From JBBTVO01 sp038058335 (GTDB taxonomy: Bacteria; Patescibacteriota; Microgenomatia; Levybacterales; UBA12049): a DNA stretch of 25,058 nucleotides. How positions within the stretch are numbered: position 1 is the stretch's first letter; each line of letters begins with the position of its first letter. The stretch spans positions 1 through 25,058 of the forward strand of contig JBBUBI010000022.1 of NCBI GenBank assembly GCA_038058335.1. Reading direction: 5' to 3'. The position numbers were made by a program, and so were the translations under genes. Shown piece after piece: positions 6,008 to 14,255 of this stretch. The notes under the pieces were generated by a model, which worked only from the letters and a program-made list of their open reading frames with translations, was not told the DNA's origin and did no database searches.

Positions 6008-7118
6008 TAAAAAAAAGCTTAAGAAAATTGTATTTGTTGTTTTGGGATTTCTTGTTTTTTTCTTTGTGCTTCAGGCAGTTATTAAGTTTGTCGAAATTTC
6101 TCCATTTCTATTCGAGCTAATATTCAAGAAGGAAATAAGTCTTAAAAAGAATGACAATCGCGTAAATATCTTGCTTCTGGGAATTGGAGGCAGGAATCAT
6201 GATGGACCCAATCTGACCGATACCATAATGCTTGCTACTCTTGATACCAAGCTGAATCAAGTTACGCTGACGTCAATCCCAAGAGACCTATGGGTCCCTG
6301 ATCTTGAAAATACAAATAAGAAGATTAATACTGCATATGCCTACGGAGAAAATAAGAAAGCGGGAGGAGGACTCATTCTTGCAAAAGCAATAGCGGGAAA
6401 AGTTTTAAATCAGAAAGTTGATTATGCTGTAAGAATAGATTTTGATGGATTCGTAAAAGCAGTGGATCTGATTGGAGGAATTGATGTAAGCGTAGAAAGA
6501 GTCCTTGATGATTACGAATATCCAATTGAAGGAAAAGAAGAAGACCCTTGTGATCATCCTGAAGAGGAGTTGGAGGGCCTTGCGACTGTTTCTTCTCAGC
6601 TCGAAGCATTTCCCTGTCGATATAGACATGTGCATTTTGATAAAGGGGAACAGCAAATGGACGGAAAGACAGCTTTAACATTTGTAAGATCCCGACATGC
6701 GGAAGGAGAAGAAGGGTCTGATTTTGCAAGAAGCAAGAGGCAGGAGAAGATTATTCAGGCATTTAAAGATAAATTATTTTCTTTTCAGACTATTATTAAT
6801 CCCGCAAAGATAATAAGTTTATACGATATCTTAAAAGATAGTATTGATACAGATATAAAAAAAGGAGAATTTGATGATTTCATAAGACTAAGTCGGAAGA
6901 TGAAAGATGCAAGCTTAAAAAGTATAGTTATAGATACGGGTGATGATGAAACAAATAGACAGGGATTATTGGTCAATCCATCATCTTTTGTAGATTATAA
7001 TCTGCAATGGGTATTGATTCCCAGAGCCGGAAATGGTAATTTTTCGGAAATTCAGAAATATGTTGCTTGCGAGTTAAGCAATGATGAATGCTCGATTTCC
7101 CCTGTGCCTTCTAATTAG
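6000..7118 (+). CDS. LytR-CpsA-Psr (LCP) family protein
   Basis: LCP proteins transfer lipid-linked glycopolymers to peptidoglycan or proteins outside the membrane. Residues 9-29 form a signal anchor, with the catalytic domain outside. Conserved blocks are NILLLGIGG (56-64), LTDTIMLATLD (72-82), SIPRDLWVP (92-100), KINTAYAYG (108-116) and FVRSRH...DFARSKRQEKII (228-252), which supply the pyrophosphate-binding arginines and metal-binding aspartates. An acidic insertion at about 170-205 has Cys184 and Cys206, which could form an extracellular disulfide. The ATG at 6000 lies inside the tpiA end (8-base overlap), suggesting coupling. The 3' end overlaps the convergent DUF2298 gene by 8 bases. The context with surface-glycan genes on the other strand fits an attachment role. 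Confidence 0.9.
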   Translation: MRNKKKLKKIVFVVLGFLVFFFVLQAVIKFVEISPFLFELIFKKEISLKKNDNRVNILLLGIGGRNHDGPNLTDTIMLATLDTKLNQVTLTSIPRDLWVPDLENTNKKINTAYAYGENKKAGGGLILAKAIAGKVLNQKVDYAVRIDFDGFVKAVDLIGGIDVSVERVLDDYEYPIEGKEEDPCDHPEEELEGLATVSSQLEAFPCRYRHVHFDKGEQQMDGKTALTFVRSRHAEGEEGSDFARSKRQEKIIQAFKDKLFSFQTIINPAKIISLYDILKDSIDTDIKKGEFDDFIRLSRKMKDASLKSIVIDTGDDETNRQGLLVNPSSFVDYNLQWVLIPRAGNGNFSEIQKYVACELSNDECSISPVPSN

Positions 7119-9417
7119 TTTTGTAGATCCTGACATTATTATTTGAATAAATAATTTTTCCCAAAATCTTAAATTTGTCTTCTGAAAGATTTGGATATTT
7201 TTGATTTTCGAGACCACCGATATAAATATAGGAGATGTTATATTTATCAATTGTTTTTTTTGCGACTGCGGTTTCTTGAGTGTTATATAGAATTTCAATT
7301 TCATTTATCCGCGGAGAAGGTATATCGTATGATCCTCTCCAAAGCCATTCATGCACTGTCCACCCAAGTACTGTAGGAAGCCCGGTATTAGAAGATATCC
7401 TTGCATAATCAGTGTATGAATCACTTTGGGCTTCAAGGATTACTGGTTGGCCTTTTATGTTTTCATTTATCCAATTGATTGCTTTATAATCACCGGGATG
7501 AAGTTTTTCTAGATATTTTGTACCGCTTAGGCCATAACTTATATTAAGATTGTTGTAATAAGAACCAATTGAAAAGAATGGATAAGTAAAAACTAATGTT
7601 AAGCTAATTAGACCGAAAAATGCCAATATTATTAGTTTCCAATTTTTAAGTCTTAACTTATTGAGCAAACGAATAATAATATATCCCGAAGAAATTGAGA
7701 GCATGATAAATTCCTGATAGGTAAGTTTGAACATTGTATTTGCCCGATAGTGAGCCGGATAAATGTCTTTAATGTAAAAAAATTCCGGAATTATTACTAA
7801 AATTGTTGAAACAAGTATTAGGAGCAATACGTACTTATCGACTGGAAGTATTTTTTTTATTGTAATAAGTGAATTTCGTATTCTGGTTTTACTAAGTAAA
7901 AATGTAAGGAATGAAATTACCCAGAAATAGAAAAAACCATGAAGTATTAGTATTTGCCACCATGGAGATTTTAGGCAATGATCTGCTTCAAATAGAAAAG
8001 GACCCAGCTTCTGTTTGTTAATCAGAAATTCAGGTGAACAAATTATTCCTATGCCGGATGCGAATGGTTTGAAATATAAATTAAAGGGAAGAGTAAAGAT
8101 AAAAAATGCGATTCCAATAATGAATATATTTTTCAAAATAACATATAGGGAATTTTTCCAATCTAAATTAGAATCCGTTTTGAATAAATAGCTGAAAAAA
8201 ACAAATATTGTCAGAAGAAAATAAATAAGTCCATCCCAAGCGTTTGTCATATATGCTACTGCCAAAAGGAATCCTAGCAGTAAAATTCTAATTTCTAATT
8301 TTGAATTTCTAAACAAACTCCAATTTTCAAAATTCAAAATATCAAAACGTTTATAACTTTGATTATTAGATTTTCGGATTTGTTTAGAATTTAGATTTTC
8401 GGATTTAGAGATTATTGACAGGAGTATTGCTATTATCAAAAGTATGACTGGAATATCGAGAACATGTCCGTGAAGATCAGAGACCACAAATGAATACAAA
8501 GGAAATTCATGGATTGTATTGTGAATAAAACGCGTTGCATTCGGATACCAGTAGTTATTTGGAAAAGTAGTTAGAGAAAAAATAAGATTCCAAAATGGAA
8601 GAGGATTTTCCGAAGAGAAGTTTTTGAAAAAGGAGTAAATTACCTGAAAGTTTCCTGATAAAGAAACCAAAAAACCAGTAAGAAAACCTCCTGCTAGGAT
8701 TTTTAATTCATAATTCCAAAATCCAAAATGCTTGCTAATTTGATCTACTGATTTATTATTCTTAATATCCGTGATTTTAGATTTGGAGTTTAGTAAAAAG
8801 TAAATTAAATTTGCACCGATAGAAAAGGAACAAGTAAAAGTAAAAGCAAATAAAGATGAAAGCATTAGGTTATATGTAATACTTGATGAAATCATAGATA
8901 TTTTTGTCAAAACCGCAGTCATAAGGTGTCCGAAGTAATAATAGTTAATCGAAAATGGAGTGAACCACATATCTTTTGGTGGGAAATAATCAGCGCGAAG
9001 AATAGAATTTACAAATCCAAAATCCATAAACTTTTCAAGGCCGTGGATGTCAGGCGCATGAGATCTTACATAGGACAAAAATAATATCCCTATGAAGAAA
9101 ATAACCTCTTCTAGTAAGAAAATTATCCAATTCTGCTTGAGATTTAATAGAAAGCCCTTTTTGAAAAAGAATAAATTAAAAACAATTGAAATGAAAATGA
9201 CTGAGAATATTGTAGGATTTGAGAATAGAGCAATGTGAAGAATGCCCAAGATAAAAACAATATAAGAGATTATTATTGTTGCAAAAACTTTCGAAAATAT
9301 GTAGCCTTTATCGATAAAATTTTTAAAAAGAGAAATTGTAAATGGCAAAAAAACCAAGCCAATTCCAAAAAATAAAAACCACCACTTAAGAATTAAATAA
9401 AAGTCAGCTTGAAACAT
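7111..9417 (-). CDS. DUF2298 ('YYY domain') polytopic membrane protein
   Basis: A 768-aa protein with many membrane segments. The family marker is the stretch from APDIHGLEKFMDFGF (121-135) to NYYYFGH (158-164), followed by SDLHGH, as in DUF2298/Chlor_Arch_YYY proteins. These are GT-C-like and are thought to handle lipid-linked sugars, but the reaction is unproven. The C-terminal 120 residues are a soluble, probably external domain that resembles the end of the 10672-12309 product. Two heptamer arrays are built in: residues about 211-239 and 337-378, both in loops between membrane helices. It is the last gene of a nine-gene minus-strand run and overlaps its upstream neighbour by 14 bases. Confidence 0.85.
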   Translation of the reverse strand: MFQADFYLILKWWFLFFGIGLVFLPFTISLFKNFIDKGYIFSKVFATIIISYIVFILGILHIALFSNPTIFSVIFISIVFNLFFFKKGFLLNLKQNWIIFLLEEVIFFIGILFLSYVRSHAPDIHGLEKFMDFGFVNSILRADYFPPKDMWFTPFSINYYYFGHLMTAVLTKISMISSSITYNLMLSSLFAFTFTCSFSIGANLIYFLLNSKSKITDIKNNKSVDQISKHFGFWNYELKILAGGFLTGFLVSLSGNFQVIYSFFKNFSSENPLPFWNLIFSLTTFPNNYWYPNATRFIHNTIHEFPLYSFVVSDLHGHVLDIPVILLIIAILLSIISKSENLNSKQIRKSNNQSYKRFDILNFENWSLFRNSKLEIRILLLGFLLAVAYMTNAWDGLIYFLLTIFVFFSYLFKTDSNLDWKNSLYVILKNIFIIGIAFFIFTLPFNLYFKPFASGIGIICSPEFLINKQKLGPFLFEADHCLKSPWWQILILHGFFYFWVISFLTFLLSKTRIRNSLITIKKILPVDKYVLLLILVSTILVIIPEFFYIKDIYPAHYRANTMFKLTYQEFIMLSISSGYIIIRLLNKLRLKNWKLIILAFFGLISLTLVFTYPFFSIGSYYNNLNISYGLSGTKYLEKLHPGDYKAINWINENIKGQPVILEAQSDSYTDYARISSNTGLPTVLGWTVHEWLWRGSYDIPSPRINEIEILYNTQETAVAKKTIDKYNISYIYIGGLENQKYPNLSEDKFKILGKIIYSNNNVRIYKTN
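8284..8409 (-). repeat. Long heptamer array in the DUF2298 gene
   Basis: About 18 consecutive 7-base units fill 126 bases (exactly 42 codons). On the + strand the left part has ATTTCTA twice; the middle has TTCAAAA twice in a row; the right part has ATTTAGA twice. TTCTAAAC at 8307-8314 is exactly inverted at 8382-8389, so the array has inverted arms. It encodes residues about 337-378. Confidence 0.8.
8703..8786 (-). repeat. Second heptamer array in the DUF2298 gene
   Basis: Paired 7-base units, such as TTAATTC beside ATAATTC, CAAAATC beside CAAAATG, and GATTTTA beside GATTTGG, keep one phase over about 84 bases. The middle is degenerate. It encodes residues about 211-239. Confidence 0.6.
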
Positions 9418-10681
9418 ATTTTCTGAGTATTTGTAAATAATACTTCATGTCAGGAATTAAAACTACAGCTACTAGAATAATAATCGGAACAAATTGAAGT
9501 ATTGAGATAATTTGTTGGGTTTGAAATGTTGGATCAGTTCCCAAAGTAGGATTGCTAATTATTCCGATTTTAAATAATCTAAAAATAAAAAATGCATTAG
9601 GCATATTAGTTATTACAATTAATATTCTTGAAAGCTTGGTTTGAAATTCTGGTAATGTCAATAAACAAACAGAAAGTAGCGGTCCCAAGACGCTAAAATG
9701 ATACTGAAATAAGAGATCGTAGAAGAATAGAAAGTATAGAGTAAGAAGGAAGATTATCTTAATCATGCTTATCCTTCTTGGAATAGAAATTAAATAAATT
9801 GTCGTCAATACTATTATCTTTAATATTTTTATGGCTTCCATGGAAAAGCCAAAACTGTTTCTGAGTATTGCTTCAAATGACATAAAGTCTATGTTTTTGG
9901 TCTGCATTGGGGTAAGCATATGATAGAAAATATTATCGGTAAAGTATCGACCAAGGCCTAAAATATTAAAAGTGAGAGTCGAAGTAGTAAACAAGACAAG
10001 TCCGGTACAGAGAACAGAATACCTTCTTTTTATAAATAATATAGGAATCCAAAGTAAACTAATTGGTTTTGATATTAATGTAAAGAAGAATAAAATACCA
10101 CCATTTAATTTATTTTTATTTTTAGCAAGATTAATAAGAAAAAAAAGCAAGAAGATGTTAAATATAAATTGATATTGCGATATTTTTATATCGTTATATT
10201 GTGAGAAATTTATTAAAAATAAAAACAAAGCTAAATTTAAATATTTATTATCTTTGAATTCTCTGAAAATATAATACACAGCTGCTAATGTAATAAATAT
10301 TTTTATAACAAGCCAAAGATTAATTGAAATATCTGGACTGAACAAAATAAAAAAAACGCCGATGACAATTGTAAGAATAGGATGGTATGCATTTGAGTTC
10401 GTCATGTAATTCTGGGAATATTGAATGACTCCATCGGGTAATCTTCCGGTTAAATCTCCTCCATGAAATAAAGCATAGGCAGCATTTGGTATCTGGTAAA
10501 AATCAAGCCCAATACAACAGTGATGAATTGAACTTCCAAAAAAGAAAAAATCATACCAATGAGGTCCGAGGGCAGATATATTAAATGTCGTGTAAATTAT
10601 AATTCCTAAAATAAGAAGTTTACTTCTCAATACATATCTGATAAATTCCGTGAAACTGATAGATGATATTTTTATAAACAT
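9404..10681 (-). CDS. GT-C-like membrane glycosyltransferase (GT87/DUF2029-like)
   Basis: A 425-aa polytopic protein with about ten hydrophobic segments. After the first helix an external loop contains GLDFYQIPNAAYALFHGGD (58-76), the pattern in which GT87/DUF2029-type mannosyltransferases carry their acidic catalytic residue. A KPISLLWIPILFIKRR segment in the middle is also typical. Members use polyprenyl-phosphate sugars on the outer membrane face. The precise sugar and acceptor cannot be read. It overlaps both neighbours (10 and 14 bases). Codon use is very AT-rich, as in the two flanking membrane genes. A non-enzymatic membrane protein is the alternative. Confidence 0.65.
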   Translation of the reverse strand: MFIKISSISFTEFIRYVLRSKLLILGIIIYTTFNISALGPHWYDFFFFGSSIHHCCIGLDFYQIPNAAYALFHGGDLTGRLPDGVIQYSQNYMTNSNAYHPILTIVIGVFFILFSPDISINLWLVIKIFITLAAVYYIFREFKDNKYLNLALFLFLINFSQYNDIKISQYQFIFNIFLLFFLINLAKNKNKLNGGILFFFTLISKPISLLWIPILFIKRRYSVLCTGLVLFTTSTLTFNILGLGRYFTDNIFYHMLTPMQTKNIDFMSFEAILRNSFGFSMEAIKILKIIVLTTIYLISIPRRISMIKIIFLLTLYFLFFYDLLFQYHFSVLGPLLSVCLLTLPEFQTKLSRILIVITNMPNAFFIFRLFKIGIISNPTLGTDPTFQTQQIISILQFVPIIILVAVVLIPDMKYYLQILRKYVSS

Positions 10682-12309
10682 TGCTCTACAGTACTATAAA
10701 TATAGTATTGATTTTGCGGATTTTCGTAAACTTTTTTAAAAGAAGTTTCGATAAAATTATAATTTATAGGAAAATCATAACTTTCTCTTTTGTTCAGCTC
10801 GACATAATTAATATTGTGTTTTCTAATTTCTTCACAAAATGAATTTAAATTATCGGAATTTAGTAGCTTTTTTCTTAAGTCATCTCGGGTCTGAGTATCA
10901 TATCCTGCGGACCAGGGGAAATATGGCCAGCCCAAAAATATTTTTCGTCCAGCCAAAGATACGGGGTCATAAAGGTATTGAGAATTCAAGAAAACAGAAT
11001 TTGCTGGCGTATTGTCCATAATCCAGCGTATGTCTTTGCTTACAGGATAATCAACAAGAGAAATTCTGTTATCGTTGTAAATTGGGAAAAAATCAATAAT
11101 TCCTGAGATTGTCAGAAAAAAAATTAATACGATCACTAAAGGTCTAGGAAATATTTTATTTTGCCACAACTTTATGAGCACAAAAGAGGAAAGCATGACG
11201 CCAAAAATCATAAAGTAATTGAAAAACTTATGATTTCCCGCTATTTCAGGTGAGAATTGTATAGTATTACCAATAATAAATATGAGAAAAAAAGCAATAA
11301 AAATTTTCTTGATATTTTTAGTCGCTAAGAAGAAACCTATTGGTATGAGTATCGAATGAAGACCCAAATTGAGAAACCAATATTCAATAAATGATTTAAT
11401 ACTTAAATTATTCTGAGCAAGATACCCGATTGAAAGCGATGGTTTAAAAGCTCCTGGTCCTCCTGATTGCATATATAAATATTGAGGGAGGGAAATTATT
11501 GCGGCAACTATCAAAATAATTATTGCTTGTATTCTAATATTTTTGAATAAAACACCAAGCCCTGTAATTACTATTCCTGTCATCATAAAAACTGCTAAAT
11601 GAAAAAAGAAAAATAATCCCAAAAAGGTTCCAATAATTGATGAAAGATAATAATTAATTTTCTTTTTATTAATTTGGTTTATTAGCAGCAAAATTATTAG
11701 AAGAGAAATACAAAATGCTATAGCCAGATGTCTCTGGTTGGTATAGATATTAAGATTCCAAAAGGCTGATACTATTTTTCCGTCATATGGTCCGAAAGAT
11801 GGAAAAGTTTTGTTCAAAACAATATCATTTAATGTGTTGATCGAATAAGGACGAGTTTTTAAAAATTCAATAAAAGAAAAAGATCCATTAAATAGAAAAA
11901 AAACTACAGAAAGAATTCCCACAATTTTACTCTTGAACAATTCCTTTGCAAAAAAATATATTATATAAAGTAAACCAGTAAAACCAATTGTGCTTGGAAT
12001 GTTTAATGCATAATCAATCCTAAGACCAGCTTTTTCTAGCAGGCCAACGAAAGCAAAAAATAGAAAATGATAATGAATAGGTTCACCAGGGAAAAGAGGA
12101 TACTCAGGAGGGAAATTTGATCCAAATGAAAAAGATCTGATTACAGGAATGGTACTTGCAAAATCGCTCCATGCTTTTGATCCAATTTGCATTGAGCCGT
12201 CGGAATAAGAAAAAGAGGAAAACATGAGCCATACAGAAAAAATTATAAATAGAGGTGCTAATAATAATTCGAGGCTATTGATTTTTGGAAACTTAAATTT
12301 ACTTAACAT
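10672..12309 (-). CDS. GT-C-like polytopic membrane protein
   Basis: A 545-aa protein with roughly eleven hydrophobic segments. The first external loop has acidic residues (SDGSMQIGSKAWSDF, about 35-50) and the block PGEPIHYHFLFF, similar in position to catalytic loops of GT-C enzymes and to the EPINY-type loops of DUF2298 proteins. The last 120 residues form an external domain with LGWPYFPWSAGYD. It resembles the DUF2298 C-terminus two genes downstream, suggesting a shared ligand or ancestry. It overlaps the methyltransferase upstream by 11 bases. Function is inferred to be lipid-linked sugar transfer; no named family is certain. Confidence 0.65.
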   Translation of the reverse strand: MLSKFKFPKINSLELLLAPLFIIFSVWLMFSSFSYSDGSMQIGSKAWSDFASTIPVIRSFSFGSNFPPEYPLFPGEPIHYHFLFFAFVGLLEKAGLRIDYALNIPSTIGFTGLLYIIYFFAKELFKSKIVGILSVVFFLFNGSFSFIEFLKTRPYSINTLNDIVLNKTFPSFGPYDGKIVSAFWNLNIYTNQRHLAIAFCISLLIILLLINQINKKKINYYLSSIIGTFLGLFFFFHLAVFMMTGIVITGLGVLFKNIRIQAIIILIVAAIISLPQYLYMQSGGPGAFKPSLSIGYLAQNNLSIKSFIEYWFLNLGLHSILIPIGFFLATKNIKKIFIAFFLIFIIGNTIQFSPEIAGNHKFFNYFMIFGVMLSSFVLIKLWQNKIFPRPLVIVLIFFLTISGIIDFFPIYNDNRISLVDYPVSKDIRWIMDNTPANSVFLNSQYLYDPVSLAGRKIFLGWPYFPWSAGYDTQTRDDLRKKLLNSDNLNSFCEEIRKHNINYVELNKRESYDFPINYNFIETSFKKVYENPQNQYYIYSTVEQCL

Positions 12310-12970
12310 TTCTTATAACAAATATCTGAATTAAAGAGAATTGAGAAGAGAAACGCAGGGGTATGAAAATTTGTTTTTCTATTTTCTTAAAATTATTCTC
12401 AATGTCTTTTGGTTGAACAGAATTAATATGATCTGGAGATCGTAGGGGAAATCTCAAAAGCATTGCTCTTATGGCTTCCCACATAAATTCATTTGGAATA
12501 CTTAAGATAATGTATCCGTCTTGCTTAACTATTCTTTTTACTTCATTAAATAATTTTTGCGGATCAAGAACGTGCTCTATCACATCACAAAGCAGCGCAC
12601 TTTCGAACGAATTGTCTTTTATTTTAAGATCTAAAATATCATCTATTGAGACACTTGCATTTTTTCTTCCATCTTTTTTTATAACCTTTCTTGCATATTC
12701 AATTTGCGTAGGAGAAATATCTATTCCTTGGTAGTCTATGTTTTCAGGTATTAGTTCAAGCATCCCACAATCTCCGCATCCTAGATCTGCAATATTTTTT
12801 ACAGAAATAGATTTAATAATTTTTTTTATTTCTATTTTCTTTTGTTTCCAAAGCCATTTTTCTGCCGGATTTGCAGAATGATAGTGGGTTCTCATGGGAG
12901 AAGTTTTGGCAACAAACTCATTAGTTTGGTAAAACTCCTCGAAATCAATTTTTTTAAGTTTTTTTATCAT
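12299..12970 (-). CDS. Class I SAM-dependent methyltransferase
   Basis: A 223-aa Methyltransf_11/UbiE-like enzyme. Motif I is ADLGCGDCGM (61-70), with GIDIS ending strand 2 (82-86), LLCDVIEHV as motif III-IV (127-135), and a post-motif strand IILSIPNEF. The DVIEHV form is common in methyltransferases of polysaccharide and lipid-sugar clusters. I chose the ATG at 12970; a TTG at 12985 would lengthen the overlap with the FAD gene from 17 to 32 bases with no conserved residues gained. It probably caps or modifies the glycan made by its neighbours, but the substrate is unknown. Confidence 0.82.
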   Translation of the reverse strand: MIKKLKKIDFEEFYQTNEFVAKTSPMRTHYHSANPAEKWLWKQKKIEIKKIIKSISVKNIADLGCGDCGMLELIPENIDYQGIDISPTQIEYARKVIKKDGRKNASVSIDDILDLKIKDNSFESALLCDVIEHVLDPQKLFNEVKRIVKQDGYIILSIPNEFMWEAIRAMLLRFPLRSPDHINSVQPKDIENNFKKIEKQIFIPLRFSSQFSLIQIFVIRNVK

Positions 12971-14255
12971 ACTTAATATCAACAATTAGTTTTGCAGCTT
13001 TTTGGCCTAGTTCGACTGCATAATTTGTCCCTCTGTCCCAGGGATAAACCTGTTGAATATTTGCAAGAAAGACGTTTGGCATAGGAGTTTTTATATCAGG
13101 AATTTGTTTTGAATAATTTATAGGAATGATTGGTTGAGCAAAAGGAGCCTTAAAAACTTGAGTATTGATAATCGAGGATTGATAATTGGGATTAATCTTT
13201 TTAAGAAAAGGGTCATAGATTTTAAGGAGCTCTTTTGCATCAAGCTTCATGTATTCGTGGTTCTTTGGCAAATAATTACCAAGGTAAGCTAAATGTTCAT
13301 TGTTGTAATGCTTTCTATCCATAAAATTTGTATGCTCAACAACAGCCATTATGGGTGCGTTTTTCTCGCAAATACTTAACCAGTAAGTATTATCCGGTAA
13401 GAATTTTTTCTTAAGCCTAAGTACTAGATTTATTGCTCCAAGTCCGTTCAGGGATAGTAATTTTTTTAGATAATCATTCGGAAGGTTTTTAACCAATTTT
13501 GTAAAGTAAAATGATGGTAAGGTTACTACGACTTTGTCAAATGGCAGAGTATAGGCTTTAGCGTTTAGCGTATAGTTAATTAATACTTGATTATTATTAT
13601 TTTTTATTTCTGTAACTTCAGTGTTGAAAAAAAATTTAACATTTTTCTTTTTTGATTCTCTTACCAAATGTTGGGCGAAATCGAGAAACCCACCTTCAGG
13701 ATAAACTAAATTTGAAGTTCTTTTCCTTATCCTAGCCCAAAACCAGGCAAGAGAAATAGTTTTATAAAAAGATCCAAACTTATTAAACATCTGAGGCTCC
13801 CATATCATTTCGTATGATTTCCTCCCCATGGAGTTTATTAGAAAATTGTGAACTTTAAATTTTTCAAGCGGTTTCCAGACAGGATTAAATTTCAAAAATG
13901 CCAAAACAGCAGACATTCTAAGTTTGTTTATAAAACTCAGGAGCGGGAAGCTTAAGACATGAATAGGAGAATCAAGTTGGTAAATTTTGCTTTTTATAAA
14001 AACTGAAGTTTTTGGTCTTTTGATTATTACTCTGTGATTTATTTCTTTTGCGAGATCTATAACTGAATTATCATTCGCAAACCAGTGATGATAGTGTTTT
14101 TCCAAAGTCCAATCCCATTTTTTTTCTTCAAATCCTATGGCAAGACCACCGGGCTCACCGTCTTTTTCAAAAACATGGACCTCGTGCCCGTTCTTCCCCA
14201 ATTCAAAAGCACAAGAAAGACCTGTAAAGCCGGCGCCAATAATAGCAATTTTCAT
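12954..14255 (-). CDS. FAD-dependent amine-oxidase-like oxidoreductase
   Basis: A 433-aa flavoprotein of the protoporphyrinogen-oxidase/phytoene-desaturase/UDP-galactopyranose-mutase-like group. The N-terminal Rossmann motif is IIGAGFTG (5-12), with Glu30 to bind the FAD ribose and the following DGEPGGLA. The C-terminal FAD block is YPWDRGTNYAVELGQKAA (404-421). No heme genes are near; the surroundings are sugar-lipid genes, so a sugar or lipid substrate is more likely than protoporphyrinogen. Two heptamer arrays are embedded: residues about 227-237 and 355-366. The ATG overlaps the upstream stop as ATGA. Confidence 0.85.
   Translation of the reverse strand: MKIAIIGAGFTGLSCAFELGKNGHEVHVFEKDGEPGGLAIGFEEKKWDWTLEKHYHHWFANDNSVIDLAKEINHRVIIKRPKTSVFIKSKIYQLDSPIHVLSFPLLSFINKLRMSAVLAFLKFNPVWKPLEKFKVHNFLINSMGRKSYEMIWEPQMFNKFGSFYKTISLAWFWARIRKRTSNLVYPEGGFLDFAQHLVRESKKKNVKFFFNTEVTEIKNNNNQVLINYTLNAKAYTLPFDKVVVTLPSFYFTKLVKNLPNDYLKKLLSLNGLGAINLVLRLKKKFLPDNTYWLSICEKNAPIMAVVEHTNFMDRKHYNNEHLAYLGNYLPKNHEYMKLDAKELLKIYDPFLKKINPNYQSSIINTQVFKAPFAQPIIPINYSKQIPDIKTPMPNVFLANIQQVYPWDRGTNYAVELGQKAAKLIVDIKYDKKT
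13158..13192 (-). repeat. Heptamer array in the FAD oxidoreductase gene (3' part)
   Basis: Five 7-base units on the + strand follow TTGATAA, which appears exactly at 13165 and 13179, with variants TTGAGTA, TCGAGGA and TTGGGAT. They encode residues about 355-366. Confidence 0.7.
13551..13578 (-). repeat. Heptamer array in the FAD oxidoreductase gene (middle)
   Basis: Four 7-base units on the + strand: TTAGCGT twice in a row (13558 and 13565), flanked by ATAGGCT and ATAGTTA. The protein shows YTL recurring seven residues apart at 228 and 235. Confidence 0.75.

Noticed and set aside
12971..12985. TTG start for the 12299-12970 methyltransferase
   Set aside because: It adds only five residues, has no Shine-Dalgarno and lengthens the overlap with the FAD gene; the ATG at 12970 is simpler.
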